From Psychromarinibacter sediminicola (GTDB lineage: Bacteria > Pseudomonadota > Alphaproteobacteria > Rhodobacterales > Rhodobacteraceae), in the NCBI RefSeq assembly GCF_029168335.1, contig NZ_JARGYC010000001.1, positions 1 to 64,000 on the forward strand: DNA of 64,000 nucleotides. Reading direction: 5' to 3'. Position numbers and translations under genes: made by a program. This document shows, one piece after another, positions 45,209 through 52,953 of this stretch (position 1 is the stretch's first letter; the number at the start of each line of letters is the position of its first letter). The notes under the pieces are model-generated. The model saw only the letters and a program-made list of their open reading frames with translations. It had not been told where the DNA came from and searched no databases.

Positions 45209-46258
45209 TCACGCCAGGCTCCAGAGCTGGAACAGGAGCCCCGCCGCGAAGGCGCCCGTCAGCGACAGCGCGATGTAGAGCGCGAAGACCGGCGGCCGGG
45301 CCAGCGCCCAGACGGCCATCGCGGCGGGGATCGAGGTGACGCCGCCGGCCACCAGGAACGCCATGCCGGCGCCGGGGGCCATGCCCTGCTCGATCAGCCC
45401 GCCGACCAGCGGCAGCGCGGCGTAGCCGTTCAGATAGGCCGGCACGCCCACCAGCGTCGCCGTCGCGATCGGCAAGAGCCCCTCGCCACCCAGCGCGGCG
45501 GTCACCGTCTCGGCCGGGATCCAGGCGAGCATCAAGCTTTCCAGCGTGAAGGCCAGCAGCAGCCATTTGGCGAGGAACAGCGTGGTGGAGATGGCGGTCT
45601 TCGCGAAGGTCGCGCGCCGCTCCGGCTCGGTCCAGAAGCGCCAGACGACCGGTTTCGGCGCACGCACCCGCGCCCCGCCGCAGCCGCCGTTGCCGACGCC
45701 CTCGCGCAGCGGGTTCGACAGCCCGCCGCCTTGCGCCAGGAGATGCACGACAAAACCGCCGACCAGGCCCAGCCCGATGGCGGCGAACGTCTTGGCGATC
45801 GCGAATTCCAGGTCCAGCACGCCCGTCGTCAGGACGAACATCGAGGGGTCCATGATCGGCGAGGCCAGCCAGAAGGCCATGACGGCCGACAGCGGCACGC
45901 CCATCGCCAGAAGCGCCGCGATCAGCGGGATCACCCCGCAGGAGCAGAACGGCGACAGCCCCCCGGCCAGCGCGCCCAGCCCGATCATCAACAGCGGCGC
46001 GCCGGTAAACGCCCGCGCGACGAGATTGTCGGCGCCCGTCGCCCCGGCGCCGGCGGCTATGCCGATGGACAGAAGCAGGTAGGGCGCCGTGTGCAAGAGC
46101 GACGCGCCGGCGAAGCGCGCGCTTTCGACCGCCTGCAGCGGGTCGAAGACCGCCAGCAGCAGCAGGATCGTGGCGGTCGTCAGGCAGACCCGGTGATCCC
46201 GCCAGAGAGAGCGCAGGAGGGTGCGAGGGCCGTTCGGCGAGAGGGTCGTGTCTGTCAT
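45209..46258 (-). CDS. Permease of the UPF0718/ArsP type
   Basis: A 349-residue membrane protein with about eight to ten helices. The hallmark SPFCSCGVIPLIAALLAMGVPLSAVMAFWLASPIMDPSMF appears about a third of the way in, with a second half-repeat VGVPAYLNGYAALPLVGGLIEQGM later. A loop GNGGCGGARV between the halves adds two Cys. Family members export organoarsenicals (ArsP) or other thiol-reactive compounds. It lies 55 bp downstream of an ArsR-family gene on the same strand. I use ATG 46258 over the preceding GTG. Confidence 0.83.
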   Translation of the reverse strand: MTDTTLSPNGPRTLLRSLWRDHRVCLTTATILLLLAVFDPLQAVESARFAGASLLHTAPYLLLSIGIAAGAGATGADNLVARAFTGAPLLMIGLGALAGGLSPFCSCGVIPLIAALLAMGVPLSAVMAFWLASPIMDPSMFVLTTGVLDLEFAIAKTFAAIGLGLVGGFVVHLLAQGGGLSNPLREGVGNGGCGGARVRAPKPVVWRFWTEPERRATFAKTAISTTLFLAKWLLLAFTLESLMLAWIPAETVTAALGGEGLLPIATATLVGVPAYLNGYAALPLVGGLIEQGMAPGAGMAFLVAGGVTSIPAAMAVWALARPPVFALYIALSLTGAFAAGLLFQLWSLA

Positions 46259-46313
46259 CACTAAATCTCCGGAATTCCGGTTGTATCAGGGCAAAGAAAA
46301 GCGCGCCCGGGCA

Positions 46314-46631
46314 TCAGGCCGCGCCCTCTTCGGTGCGGAGCGTGACGCCGGCGCAGCATTCCGAGGTCAGGAAGGACAGGACACGGTGCATCGCGTCATA
46401 GTCCACCCGGTTGAACACCTCGCGCCCGCGCTTGTCCTGAACCACCAGGCCGGCATCGACGAGCGTCGACAGGTGGTGGGCCAGGGTCGACGGCGCGAGC
46501 CCCAGATGCCCGCCGATATCGCTGACGCGCAACCCGTCCTCGCCCGCCTTCACCAGGATGCGGAAGATCGCCAGACGCGCGTCATGGCCAAGGGCGGCAA
46601 GGGCTCGGGCAGTGGGGCTGGTCGTTGTCAT
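46314..46631 (-). CDS. ArsR-family transcriptional regulator
   Basis: A 105-residue winged-helix repressor: ALAALGHDARLAIFRILVKAG, LRVSDIGGHLGLAPSTLAHHLSTLVDAGLV (helix-turn-helix), REVFNRVDYDAMHRVLSFL (wing and last helix), and a C-terminal vicinal pair in TSECCAGV. The Cys pair near the C-terminus resembles metalloid-sensing sites of type-variant ArsR proteins, so As(III) or a similar thiophile may be the inducer. ATG 46631 is preferred to upstream starts. It controls the permease downstream. Confidence 0.87.
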   Translation of the reverse strand: MTTTSPTARALAALGHDARLAIFRILVKAGEDGLRVSDIGGHLGLAPSTLAHHLSTLVDAGLVVQDKRGREVFNRVDYDAMHRVLSFLTSECCAGVTLRTEEGAA

Positions 46632-46639
46632 GGGGTCAT

Positions 46640-46647
46640 GATACAAC
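46640..46647. promoter_or_regulatory. Candidate ArsR operator element
   Basis: GATACAAC lies just upstream of the ArsR start, and its reverse complement GTTGTATC appears at 46280-46287 just upstream of the permease start. The same octamer in both leaders suggests binding by one regulator; short length makes this weak. Confidence 0.25.
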
Positions 46648-47037
46648 TACAATTCTGGTTTTGTAAACCCTTTCGAAAGGAGGCGCGTCTTTCGGGGCAC
46701 GGCCCGGCGCCCATTGGGCCGGCCCGGACTCCGGCCGCGAGCGTCTCGGATATGCGTCTCGATATGCGGAAGTGGGCGACACGCCTTGGAGCCTCCGAAG
46801 CGAATGCTTCGGAAACGCATTCGTTATCAATGCCTTGTTGGGGTGGCGGAGACGAAGTCCGAAAGACAAAGTCCTCAACATACTGAAAACAATTACCACT
46901 TCGAAAAGCATCAAGCCCTCAACCCACTTTCTACCCCACATTTCGAGAAGCATCGATCGACGGTGCCATGGAGTGCTATCCTGCTATCCTCCGACCCCGG
47001 CGAACCGGCCCGCTTTTTTCCAGCGGGCCGAGCTCGA
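46648..47037. other. Gene-free region containing the left island junction
   Basis: This 390-bp stretch between the ArsR gene and the DUF3987-type gene contains the 14-bp att repeat at 46844-46857. I see no credible gene or terminator in it. Confidence 0.5.
46844..46857 (+). repeat. Island attachment repeat, distal copy
   Basis: TGGCGGAGACGAAG is an exact copy of 54354-54367, the 3' end of tRNA-Ser(GCU) read on the + strand. It marks the distal junction of the island. Confidence 0.75.
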
Positions 47038-48540
47038 TCATACAACATCGACGATGTTGGGGTTCACGATGAACGCTTCTGCCCGCTTCGAGCCGCTTAC
47101 AACAGTGCCTTTCGGCAGCATCTTGATCCATCCATGATCCACGAGGGTCCGCATCGCCTGCTGCCGATCTCCTTTCTTCCGGAACTCGCTCGGTCCATGC
47201 TGTGAAACATGCTGGTCGTGTCCGATGCCGCCCGCCCCATACTCGCGAGCCATCCAGGCACCCAGCGCTCCGGTCTTGCTCAGGTCCTTCTGCGACCTGC
47301 CGAGGGCCAGAACATGCCGAAACTCTTCGAGGTAAAAGGTCATCAGCTTGCGCCCGCTGAGCGCTGCCTGCTCCGAGACCTCGCTGGCCTCGATGTCATC
47401 GAACAGCGAGATGATGGCGGCGAGACGAGTGGCGTTCTCGGCGGCCCGATTAGCGAAACCAGTGATCTGCGCATATCGACCATTTGCTTGAAGCTCTGCC
47501 TCGACCTCGTTGAAGAAGTCGATAAGGGCCTTCCGCGCCTCGGTCGACAGTTTCAGCGATGGAATTCGAGCGGCGAAGATGTCCTTCGGTTCAACCCGGG
47601 CCTCTCGGATGAGAATCACATGTTCAAGACGCTCAAAGATGCCACGCGAAAAGTCCTCGATGATTTGTGATGCATTTGCTGACGGCTCCCTGAAGAAGCG
47701 CGTTCCCATCGTCGACGGCGGGAAACAGGGCAAGACACGGGGGAGCAGACCTTGCTCCACCAATTCGCGGTCGCCGTATACGGCCGGGATCAAGTAAGGC
47801 TGGAACATCAGGCTCATAGTCAACGGAACGCCAGAGATGAACTGGTCCTGACCATGAACGCGCGCTCGCCGCACATCGCTACCACTCCAAATCTGTGAGA
47901 GGCCTGCGATGGTCTTTTGGCGCTGATCGCGGCTCATAGCATGCCCACCGAAGAAACCGGCTGCGTCGTCATTGCTTAACGAGCAGAAGCCCGGCCCGTT
48001 TGACATTGTGCGAAGAAGGCCTTCCCAGGTGGGATCATTCACGATGATGTCCGCGCTCGTCCTGTCCTGTGCGGCCTCCGCCTCATCCATTCCGGCTCGC
48101 TGTTCAGCCAAGGATGCGCGCAACTGGCCTTCAAAGACCTTGATGCCCTTCTGTGCGGCCCCGTCCACGGTGGACTTCCGCTCACCGCTCTGCGCGACGG
48201 TCGCGAGGTAGACTGCCATGGGCATATCTGCACCATGGATGGTTTGGACATTACCCCAGCCGCTTACGGTTGCGGACATCGCGCTGATCACGGCTTGGCC
48301 GCAGAGGCCCGCCGGGGCTTGGAACTGTTCGCAGAAAGCATCTGCTACTTTGCTACCTTCTTCGCCGAGGGCGTCGAGTGGAAAATCCGCTTCCCGACCA
48401 GCGACGCAGCCCAACGCTTTCGGGATGGGAGCACCAGGCCAAATGTTTCCATTTTCGAAATTGCCTTCTGGCCTGTCGTCGATAAGTGGCTGACTATCGC
48501 GTCCAAGTAATAAGTCGCCGGGGTTCATGACTTTTTCCAT
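47038..48540 (-). CDS. DUF3987/YfjI-like protein
   Basis: A 500-residue protein of the DUF3987 type found on plasmids, prophages and islands. Recognisable parts: FPLDALGEEGSKVADAFCEQFQAPAGLCGQAVISAMSA, VYLATVAQSGERKSTVDGAA (a degenerate P-loop-like GERKST), and DFFGG-like FFGGHAMSRDQRQKTIAGLSQIWSG. The C-terminus is a winged-helix-like tail (RQQAMRTLVDHGWIKMLPKG). The family is thought to be helicase/primase-related and to serve element replication; the activity is not established. Start ATG 48540 follows AGGAGAA. Confidence 0.78.
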   Translation of the reverse strand: MEKVMNPGDLLLGRDSQPLIDDRPEGNFENGNIWPGAPIPKALGCVAGREADFPLDALGEEGSKVADAFCEQFQAPAGLCGQAVISAMSATVSGWGNVQTIHGADMPMAVYLATVAQSGERKSTVDGAAQKGIKVFEGQLRASLAEQRAGMDEAEAAQDRTSADIIVNDPTWEGLLRTMSNGPGFCSLSNDDAAGFFGGHAMSRDQRQKTIAGLSQIWSGSDVRRARVHGQDQFISGVPLTMSLMFQPYLIPAVYGDRELVEQGLLPRVLPCFPPSTMGTRFFREPSANASQIIEDFSRGIFERLEHVILIREARVEPKDIFAARIPSLKLSTEARKALIDFFNEVEAELQANGRYAQITGFANRAAENATRLAAIISLFDDIEASEVSEQAALSGRKLMTFYLEEFRHVLALGRSQKDLSKTGALGAWMAREYGAGGIGHDQHVSQHGPSEFRKKGDRQQAMRTLVDHGWIKMLPKGTVVSGSKRAEAFIVNPNIVDVV

Positions 48541-48565
48541 GTCGTTCTCCTATGCTGGGGTTTCG

Positions 48566-48859
48566 TCATGGAAGGGAGATGGTTCCCCCTTTGTTCGCAC
48601 GGAAAGAAAAAGTTGGTTTCTGTTTTGACGACAATCCATTTGGGTCTTCGGCTCCGCCTGGAGCGGCTTTTGCAGCAGATCGGCGCATGTCAGGGAGGCG
48701 TTCCTCGAACGCGTCAAGCAGGTCGGAAACGGTTTCGAGCACCCTGTCGAGATCAAGTTCGCCCTCATCGACCTTCACGAGCCGAAACCGTCCGAGATGG
48801 TGAAGGATTGCCAGCGCAACCCGCAGCCGTGTTTTCTCGTTTTTCGTAAGCTGCCGCAT
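48566..48859 (-). CDS. Small island protein, unknown function
   Basis: A 97-residue protein starting MRQLTKNEKTRLRVALAILHHLGRF, helical in its first 60 residues (charged heptads up to LLDAFEERLPDMRR) and polar at the C-terminus. ATG 48859 has a GGAGATAGG ribosome site. It lies 25 bp upstream of the DUF3987-type gene on the same strand and diverges from the relaxase gene, so it may be a co-transcribed accessory or a regulator binding the inverted repeat at 48890-48911. Confidence 0.6.
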   Translation of the reverse strand: MRQLTKNEKTRLRVALAILHHLGRFRLVKVDEGELDLDRVLETVSDLLDAFEERLPDMRRSAAKAAPGGAEDPNGLSSKQKPTFSFRANKGGTISLP

Positions 48860-48889
48860 TTCCCTATCTCCGTTTTGAAGGCGCACAAC

Positions 48890-48911
48890 GGACAAAATAG
48901 GCATTTTGTCC
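48890..48911. promoter_or_regulatory. Perfect inverted repeat in relaxase divergent region (oriT or operator)
   Basis: GGACAAAAT-AGGC-ATTTTGTCC is a perfect 9+4+9 inverted repeat between the divergent small gene (48859) and the relaxase (48933). An inverted repeat directly upstream of a MobQ-type relaxase is where oriT is usually found; an autoregulatory operator is the alternative. Confidence 0.5.
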
Positions 48912-48932
48912 CACCTCCAAGAACGGCAGACC

Positions 48933-50165
48933 ATGGCACTCTTTTCGTTCCGACACTCCGTGAAAACCTTCTCGCCGAAGTGCGAGAGCGCTGACCGCGT
49001 GGCGAGGGAAGGTCAAACGGCATCGCACTTGCGATACATCACGCGAGAGGCAGCGGCGCGAGTGGTGCTTCGGGAGCGGTTGGATCATCTCGACGATACC
49101 GAACAAGCACGCAGCGCCGAGCGCGCCGCGATGAAACGCCGGGGGCGCGTCTGTGAGCGCTTCATCATCGCGCTGCCCGCTGAGGCGTCCGAAACCCAGA
49201 GAGAAGAACTGGCCCGAAGGTTCGCCGAAGAGCTCTCACAAGGCAAGGCTGGGTTCGTCCTGGCGATCCACGACAAAGCCGGAAACGACATCCGAAACCC
49301 GCACTTCCACCTTGTGGCCTTTGATCACCATGAGCGGTCGGGCCGTCGCGGTCGGCCTCGCAGTGTCCTCGGCATGGCCAGGAAGAACGCAGTAGAGCAG
49401 AAGGCAAAGCTCTGGGCGGACATCCACAATGAGATGATGCGCACCTGGGGATTTCGACAGGACAGCATGATCTCGCACCTGTCCTTTTCGGATCGCGGCG
49501 TCCATCAGATTCCGCAGATACACGAAGGCCCTGCGGCACGATACATCGCCGCGCGGGGGGATGCGGTCCAGTCAAAACCGGAATGGCGTCATGTCGATGC
49601 TGGCCACAGCCGGGCGGAAGCGAACCAAGTCATCAAAGAGATCAATCAGCTGAAAAGGAAAGCAAGCCATGACATTCGATTGGGAAGCAGAAATGAAGGA
49701 GGTCCGGTCGAAGGCGACAGCAGCCGCCCGCCATGGCGAAAGGACACTTGGCGGGGTGGCAGAGGCATTGATGGCCATTCAATCGCAAGACAAGCACCTG
49801 AGCGATATGAGCAAAACGGTCAAAGCGACAGAAGCCCGCCTTGGGTCGCTGGAAGCCACTTTGCGGGCCACTCAGGCGCGGCAGGTGAACAACCCCGCCG
49901 AAGCACCGCTCCGCCTTTCTGTGCCCCTGTGGAGCGGCGCAGTCGGCCTTTTCGTCGGCGTCGCTCTATCAGGCGTGTTTTTCTGGAACTGATCTTCTTG
50001 CGCGACACCCTCCGGGCGCGGCTTGCGACTCTTGGTGGTCGCCGCCACGCCCTGCCGAGTAGCAAAATAGCAGACGCAGAAAGATCAACCGGCGACGGCC
50101 TCGGAGCCTTGCAGCAACATCCCCACCAATCCCGCGCCAATGCGCCGGAGATCGGTGAGCGTTAA
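48933..50165 (+). CDS. MobA/MobL-family relaxase
   Basis: A 410-residue mobilisation protein that would nick oriT and lead conjugative transfer. The N-terminus MALFSFRHSVKTFSPK and SHLRYITR are typical of MobL. The histidine metal site is visible as H113...H124-F-H126 (AIHDKAGNDIRNPHFHLVAFDHH). The N-terminal 250 residues are well-conserved in style, while the C-terminal 160 residues are Arg/Ser/Pro-rich and overlap a different gene in another frame, so the true end may be earlier in evolution or the tail unstructured. No primase domain is apparent. Confidence 0.83.
   Translation: MALFSFRHSVKTFSPKCESADRVAREGQTASHLRYITREAAARVVLRERLDHLDDTEQARSAERAAMKRRGRVCERFIIALPAEASETQREELARRFAEELSQGKAGFVLAIHDKAGNDIRNPHFHLVAFDHHERSGRRGRPRSVLGMARKNAVEQKAKLWADIHNEMMRTWGFRQDSMISHLSFSDRGVHQIPQIHEGPAARYIAARGDAVQSKPEWRHVDAGHSRAEANQVIKEINQLKRKASHDIRLGSRNEGGPVEGDSSRPPWRKDTWRGGRGIDGHSIARQAPERYEQNGQSDRSPPWVAGSHFAGHSGAAGEQPRRSTAPPFCAPVERRSRPFRRRRSIRRVFLELIFLRDTLRARLATLGGRRHALPSSKIADAERSTGDGLGALQQHPHQSRANAPEIGER
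49669..49992 (+). CDS. Small membrane protein overlapping the relaxase tail
   Basis: A 107-residue frame shifted +1 relative to the relaxase, beginning MTFDWEAEMKEVRSKATAAARHGERT. It has an AAAGGAAAG ribosome site at about 49655-49663. A coiled-coil-like region spans about 30-70 (HLSDMSKTVKATEARLGSLEATLRA), and a C-terminal membrane helix is at about 85-105 (VPLWSGAVGLFVGVALSGVFFW). Its composition looks like a real protein, more so than the relaxase tail it overlaps. Small membrane partners are common in mobilisation operons. Function inferred only from position. Confidence 0.6.
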   Translation: MTFDWEAEMKEVRSKATAAARHGERTLGGVAEALMAIQSQDKHLSDMSKTVKATEARLGSLEATLRATQARQVNNPAEAPLRLSVPLWSGAVGLFVGVALSGVFFWN

Positions 50166-51685
50166 AGCCCGCTCCTCTCTCGAACTTGCTGAATCGTCCG
50201 TCTCACAAGATCGACGAATCTGCGATTGCCGCGCCGCTCATTGATTTCAAGCGAGCGCGCCAGCAGATCCAATGCCTCTTGCGGTGAGCGCCCTTCGATG
50301 GCGAGGGCGTAGCTCCGAAGCGTCTGCGCCACTCCGTTGTCGTCGCGCAGCTTTTCAAGAATACTGATGCTGTTTTCGTAGGTGGATACGGCGTCGTCCA
50401 AGCGCCCTTCTCGTTGGCTCAGTAGGTTCGCAAGACTATGAAGCGTTTGGGCGACATGATGCGGGCGGTCGATACTCTCACCGATCTCAATGCTCTCACG
50501 ATAGGCCTTCTCTGCCTCGTCCAAGCGCCCATCCTGCTTGCTCAGGAGGTTGGCGAGGCTGTGAAGGGCCTGTGCGACACCGAAACGGTTGCCGAGGCTG
50601 CCGTCGATCTCGATGCTCTCACGATAGGCCTTCTCTGCCTCGTCCAAGCGCCCATCCTGCTTGCTCAGGAGGTTGGCGAGGCTGTGAAGGGCCTGAGCGA
50701 CACCGAAACGGTTGCCGAGGCTGCCGTCGATCTCGATGCTCTCACGATAGGCCTTCTCCGCCTCGTCCCAGCGCCCGTCCTGCTTGCTCAGGAGGTTGGC
50801 GAGGCTGTGAAGGGTCTGGGCAACATGGAAGCGGTTGCCGACGCTCTCGCCGATCTCGATGCTCTCACGATAGGCCTTCTCCGCCTCGTCCCAGCGCCGA
50901 TCCTGTTTTTGCAGCAGATTGGCAAGGCTGTGCAGAACCTGAGCGACGCCCAGCCGGTCGCCGGTGCTTTCGCCGATCTCGATGCTTCGCCGAAGCTCCG
51001 CTTCCGCTTGTTCCGAGCGCCGTGGAGGGCGGTCGTTGCCCAGCAAGTGGAGGGAAATCGCGACTTCGCGCTTTGGCTCATCCGTTTCGGCTATCCTCGC
51101 GAAAAGGGGCATTGCCTCTTTCTTGCGACCTTGCCGCAGCATTACCCAAGCGCGCAGGAAGGTCGATTCGATCTGCCCTTTTGGAATGACGCCGGTCTCT
51201 TCCTGTTCTTCGACAAGCTTCGCACCAAGCCATTGCGCCCCATTGAATGGACCAAGAGAGGCGCGGCTGTAATGCTCCAAGGCGGCTTCGGTTTTTCCGG
51301 CCCCGGCCAGATGGTAGGCAAGGCCTGCCTCGGAGAACAGGTAAGTCGGAACAGTTCGGCCCGCCGTCTCGCGGAAGTCTGCTTTCTCTCCCAGCTCCGC
51401 CAGATAGCGGTGAACCGAGTGCTTTTCGTCCGAGGGCAAGAAATCCGAACGGACGAGTTCATCCCGCAGTTCGTGATTGAGATTCCATTCGCTGTTTCGC
51501 GGCTCCGTCAGGCCAGAATATTTGAAAGCGGACAGAAACTGCTCTGCATCCAATCCGGGCACAGGCACCGTTTTGTAAATCGCGCGCGCGACATCATCCG
51601 TGAGGCTCTCTGCACAAGCCAATGCCGCCAGCGTCGGCCCTACGCCGTCTGGTGCACCTGCGAGGAAGTCGTCAAGCAAGCTCAC
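50162..51685 (-). CDS. TPR-repeat protein of the candidate conflict operon
   Basis: A 507-residue protein. Residues about 1-110 are helical with a winged-helix-like stretch (VPGLDAEQFLSAFKYSGLTE, NWNLNHELRDELV in part), as in the region after the NTPase of STAND proteins. From about 120 on come TPR helices, including four near-identical 41-residue units (EKAYRESIEIxxSxGNRFxVAQxLHSLANLL type). Start is GTG, 6 bp after the preceding gene. It is the probable sensor or scaffold of the operon. Repeats of this kinesin-light-chain style are frequent in bacterial NLR-like sensors; the ligand is unknown. Confidence 0.72.
   Translation of the reverse strand: MSLLDDFLAGAPDGVGPTLAALACAESLTDDVARAIYKTVPVPGLDAEQFLSAFKYSGLTEPRNSEWNLNHELRDELVRSDFLPSDEKHSVHRYLAELGEKADFRETAGRTVPTYLFSEAGLAYHLAGAGKTEAALEHYSRASLGPFNGAQWLGAKLVEEQEETGVIPKGQIESTFLRAWVMLRQGRKKEAMPLFARIAETDEPKREVAISLHLLGNDRPPRRSEQAEAELRRSIEIGESTGDRLGVAQVLHSLANLLQKQDRRWDEAEKAYRESIEIGESVGNRFHVAQTLHSLANLLSKQDGRWDEAEKAYRESIEIDGSLGNRFGVAQALHSLANLLSKQDGRLDEAEKAYRESIEIDGSLGNRFGVAQALHSLANLLSKQDGRLDEAEKAYRESIEIGESIDRPHHVAQTLHSLANLLSQREGRLDDAVSTYENSISILEKLRDDNGVAQTLRSYALAIEGRSPQEALDLLARSLEINERRGNRRFVDLVRRTIQQVRERSGL
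50491..50982 (-). repeat. Four 123-bp direct repeats within the TPR gene
   Basis: The text TGCTCTCACGATAGGCCTTC (+ strand) recurs at 50491, 50614, 50737 and 50860, exactly 123 bp apart, with near-identical flanking bases. Each unit encodes one 41-residue TPR. Near-identity at synonymous positions indicates recent duplication or gene conversion. Confidence 0.85.
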
Positions 51686-51691
51686 AATAAA

Positions 51692-52534
51692 TCATCGCTT
51701 TAAGTTGTTGAACATGATCGTCTTGGAAAGACCCATATGCAGTCTCAATACAGAGTCGCAGTTACTTGCAACAAGCCCACCCGCAGTTTTGCTTGCTTCG
51801 TCGTCGGAATATCCTGCATGAGATTTTAATATCTCGATAATGTCGTCATAGACTTCGTCCTGTCTTGCATCGTCACTTTCAATGCTGTGAGGAAGCGTAA
51901 ACTGAACTTCCGGCGCAGGCGCGTCGCCATGCGGTTCTCGCCCACACTTTGGGCCAACATAGTAGACCAAAGCTATGCGGTCTCCTACCGCGTCCCGCAG
52001 CCCCGCGTTCCAAATCATCTGCCAGAACTTGCCTTGGTTATGGCTCTGCATGTCATTTATGATCAACATGAAGTGCCCACCGTTCCCGACAAACTTCGCC
52101 ATGGCTTCGCAGACGAGAAGTAAGAGCTTTTGAATGCCCACTGGCGAGACATCTACACCATTTACAAAATATGAATTTTCAATATTGATGATGTTATCGC
52201 GTCCAGCTTGGTTTCCAGACGCTGTGTCGCCTGAACCGTTCTGCACTTGCGACCAGTCGATCTCAACATTCGCTTCTTCAAGTTTTCTTGCGATTGCGAC
52301 AATCTGATCGTATCCAGGAAAAGTTGTGCTCCACGCATCGTCCAGCCGAAGCGACAACCATTGACCGTTGCCGGTTTTGTTTTGAAACTTCTCCTTGAGG
52401 AAATGATTGAACTTGTCCTCCGCTGCATCATCCGAAGCGAAGTCAATCCGAACCACGCCTGGGTTTCCGTCGAAAAGCGGATTGAGTTTCTTTTCTTCTC
52501 TCAACCAATCAAGGCGAAAATGTGCGTGACTCAT
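51692..52534 (-). CDS. STAND-like protein without visible P-loop, with G/N-rich motif
   Basis: A 280-residue protein. N-terminal globular part with VVRIDFASDDAAEDKFNHFL and a beta-strand QWLSLRLDD; the motif NGSGDTASGNQAGRDNI (about 99-115) followed by INIENSYFVNG; and a second globular part with a Walker-B-like strand HFMLIINDMQSH, RIALVYYVGP and a helical tail ending GGLVASNCDSVLRLHMGLS. I see no GxxxxGK(S/T), so it may be an inactive STAND-type domain. Start ATG 52534 lies 4 bp after the previous stop, so translation is coupled. The region is visibly AT-richer than the chromosome. Confidence 0.5.
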   Translation of the reverse strand: MSHAHFRLDWLREEKKLNPLFDGNPGVVRIDFASDDAAEDKFNHFLKEKFQNKTGNGQWLSLRLDDAWSTTFPGYDQIVAIARKLEEANVEIDWSQVQNGSGDTASGNQAGRDNIINIENSYFVNGVDVSPVGIQKLLLLVCEAMAKFVGNGGHFMLIINDMQSHNQGKFWQMIWNAGLRDAVGDRIALVYYVGPKCGREPHGDAPAPEVQFTLPHSIESDDARQDEVYDDIIEILKSHAGYSDDEASKTAGGLVASNCDSVLRLHMGLSKTIMFNNLKR

Positions 52535-52538
52535 TTTG

Positions 52539-52868
52539 TCAAAGATCGCTATCGGAAATCTTGATCTTCGTGTTGCCACCGGATTCATTTTCCGAGGCAA
52601 TATTCCCAGAGCCATCTTTCGCCTTCACATTTTTCATTTCTATATCGAGGTCTTTTTTGGACTTGTTTCTCATGGCGATGGAGCGCGGCTCTTTCGAACT
52701 TCCAGAAGTGCGCCAATGCAAATAGAAGGTGATGCCGATCACGACAACGAAAACGATTACCGCAGCAATCGTTCTCCAAGTTTCGCTGAGCCCCAGCAGC
52801 ATCGGCTCGACCAGAAAAAACAGCAGAGCTGCCGCGAAGCTTATGAACACCCCGATAATGACTTGCAT
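52539..52868 (-). CDS. Two-TM protein with C-terminal G/N-rich motif (candidate effector)
   Basis: A 109-residue membrane protein. Two hydrophobic helices (about 2-22 and 33-51: VIIGVFISFAAALLFFLV and TIAAVIVFVVVIGITFYL) are followed by a basic segment and a C-terminal motif GSGNIASENESGGN (about 86-99) then TKIKI. This motif aligns with one in the next gene product. ATG 52868 has a GGGGGAAA ribosome site; longer upstream starts would run into the integrase end. Membrane-disrupting effector activity is inferred from topology. Confidence 0.55.
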   Translation of the reverse strand: MQVIIGVFISFAAALLFFLVEPMLLGLSETWRTIAAVIVFVVVIGITFYLHWRTSGSSKEPRSIAMRNKSKKDLDIEMKNVKAKDGSGNIASENESGGNTKIKISDSDL

Positions 52869-52953
52869 ATTTCCCCCAGCCTCTGCTCGCAGCAGAGTAG
52901 CCGGAGCTTTTCCTGATGACAACGGGGCAAGACTGATAGAAGATGCCCCGAGA

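Noticed and set aside
50491-50982. Regular repeats as a CRISPR array
   Set aside because: Period is 123 bp, spacers are nearly identical as well, and the whole array is in frame within a coding gene.
50438-51703. 421-codon + strand frame over the TPR gene
   Set aside because: Repeats in it are only the antisense of the TPR units; the - strand product has consistent TPR residues and operon context.
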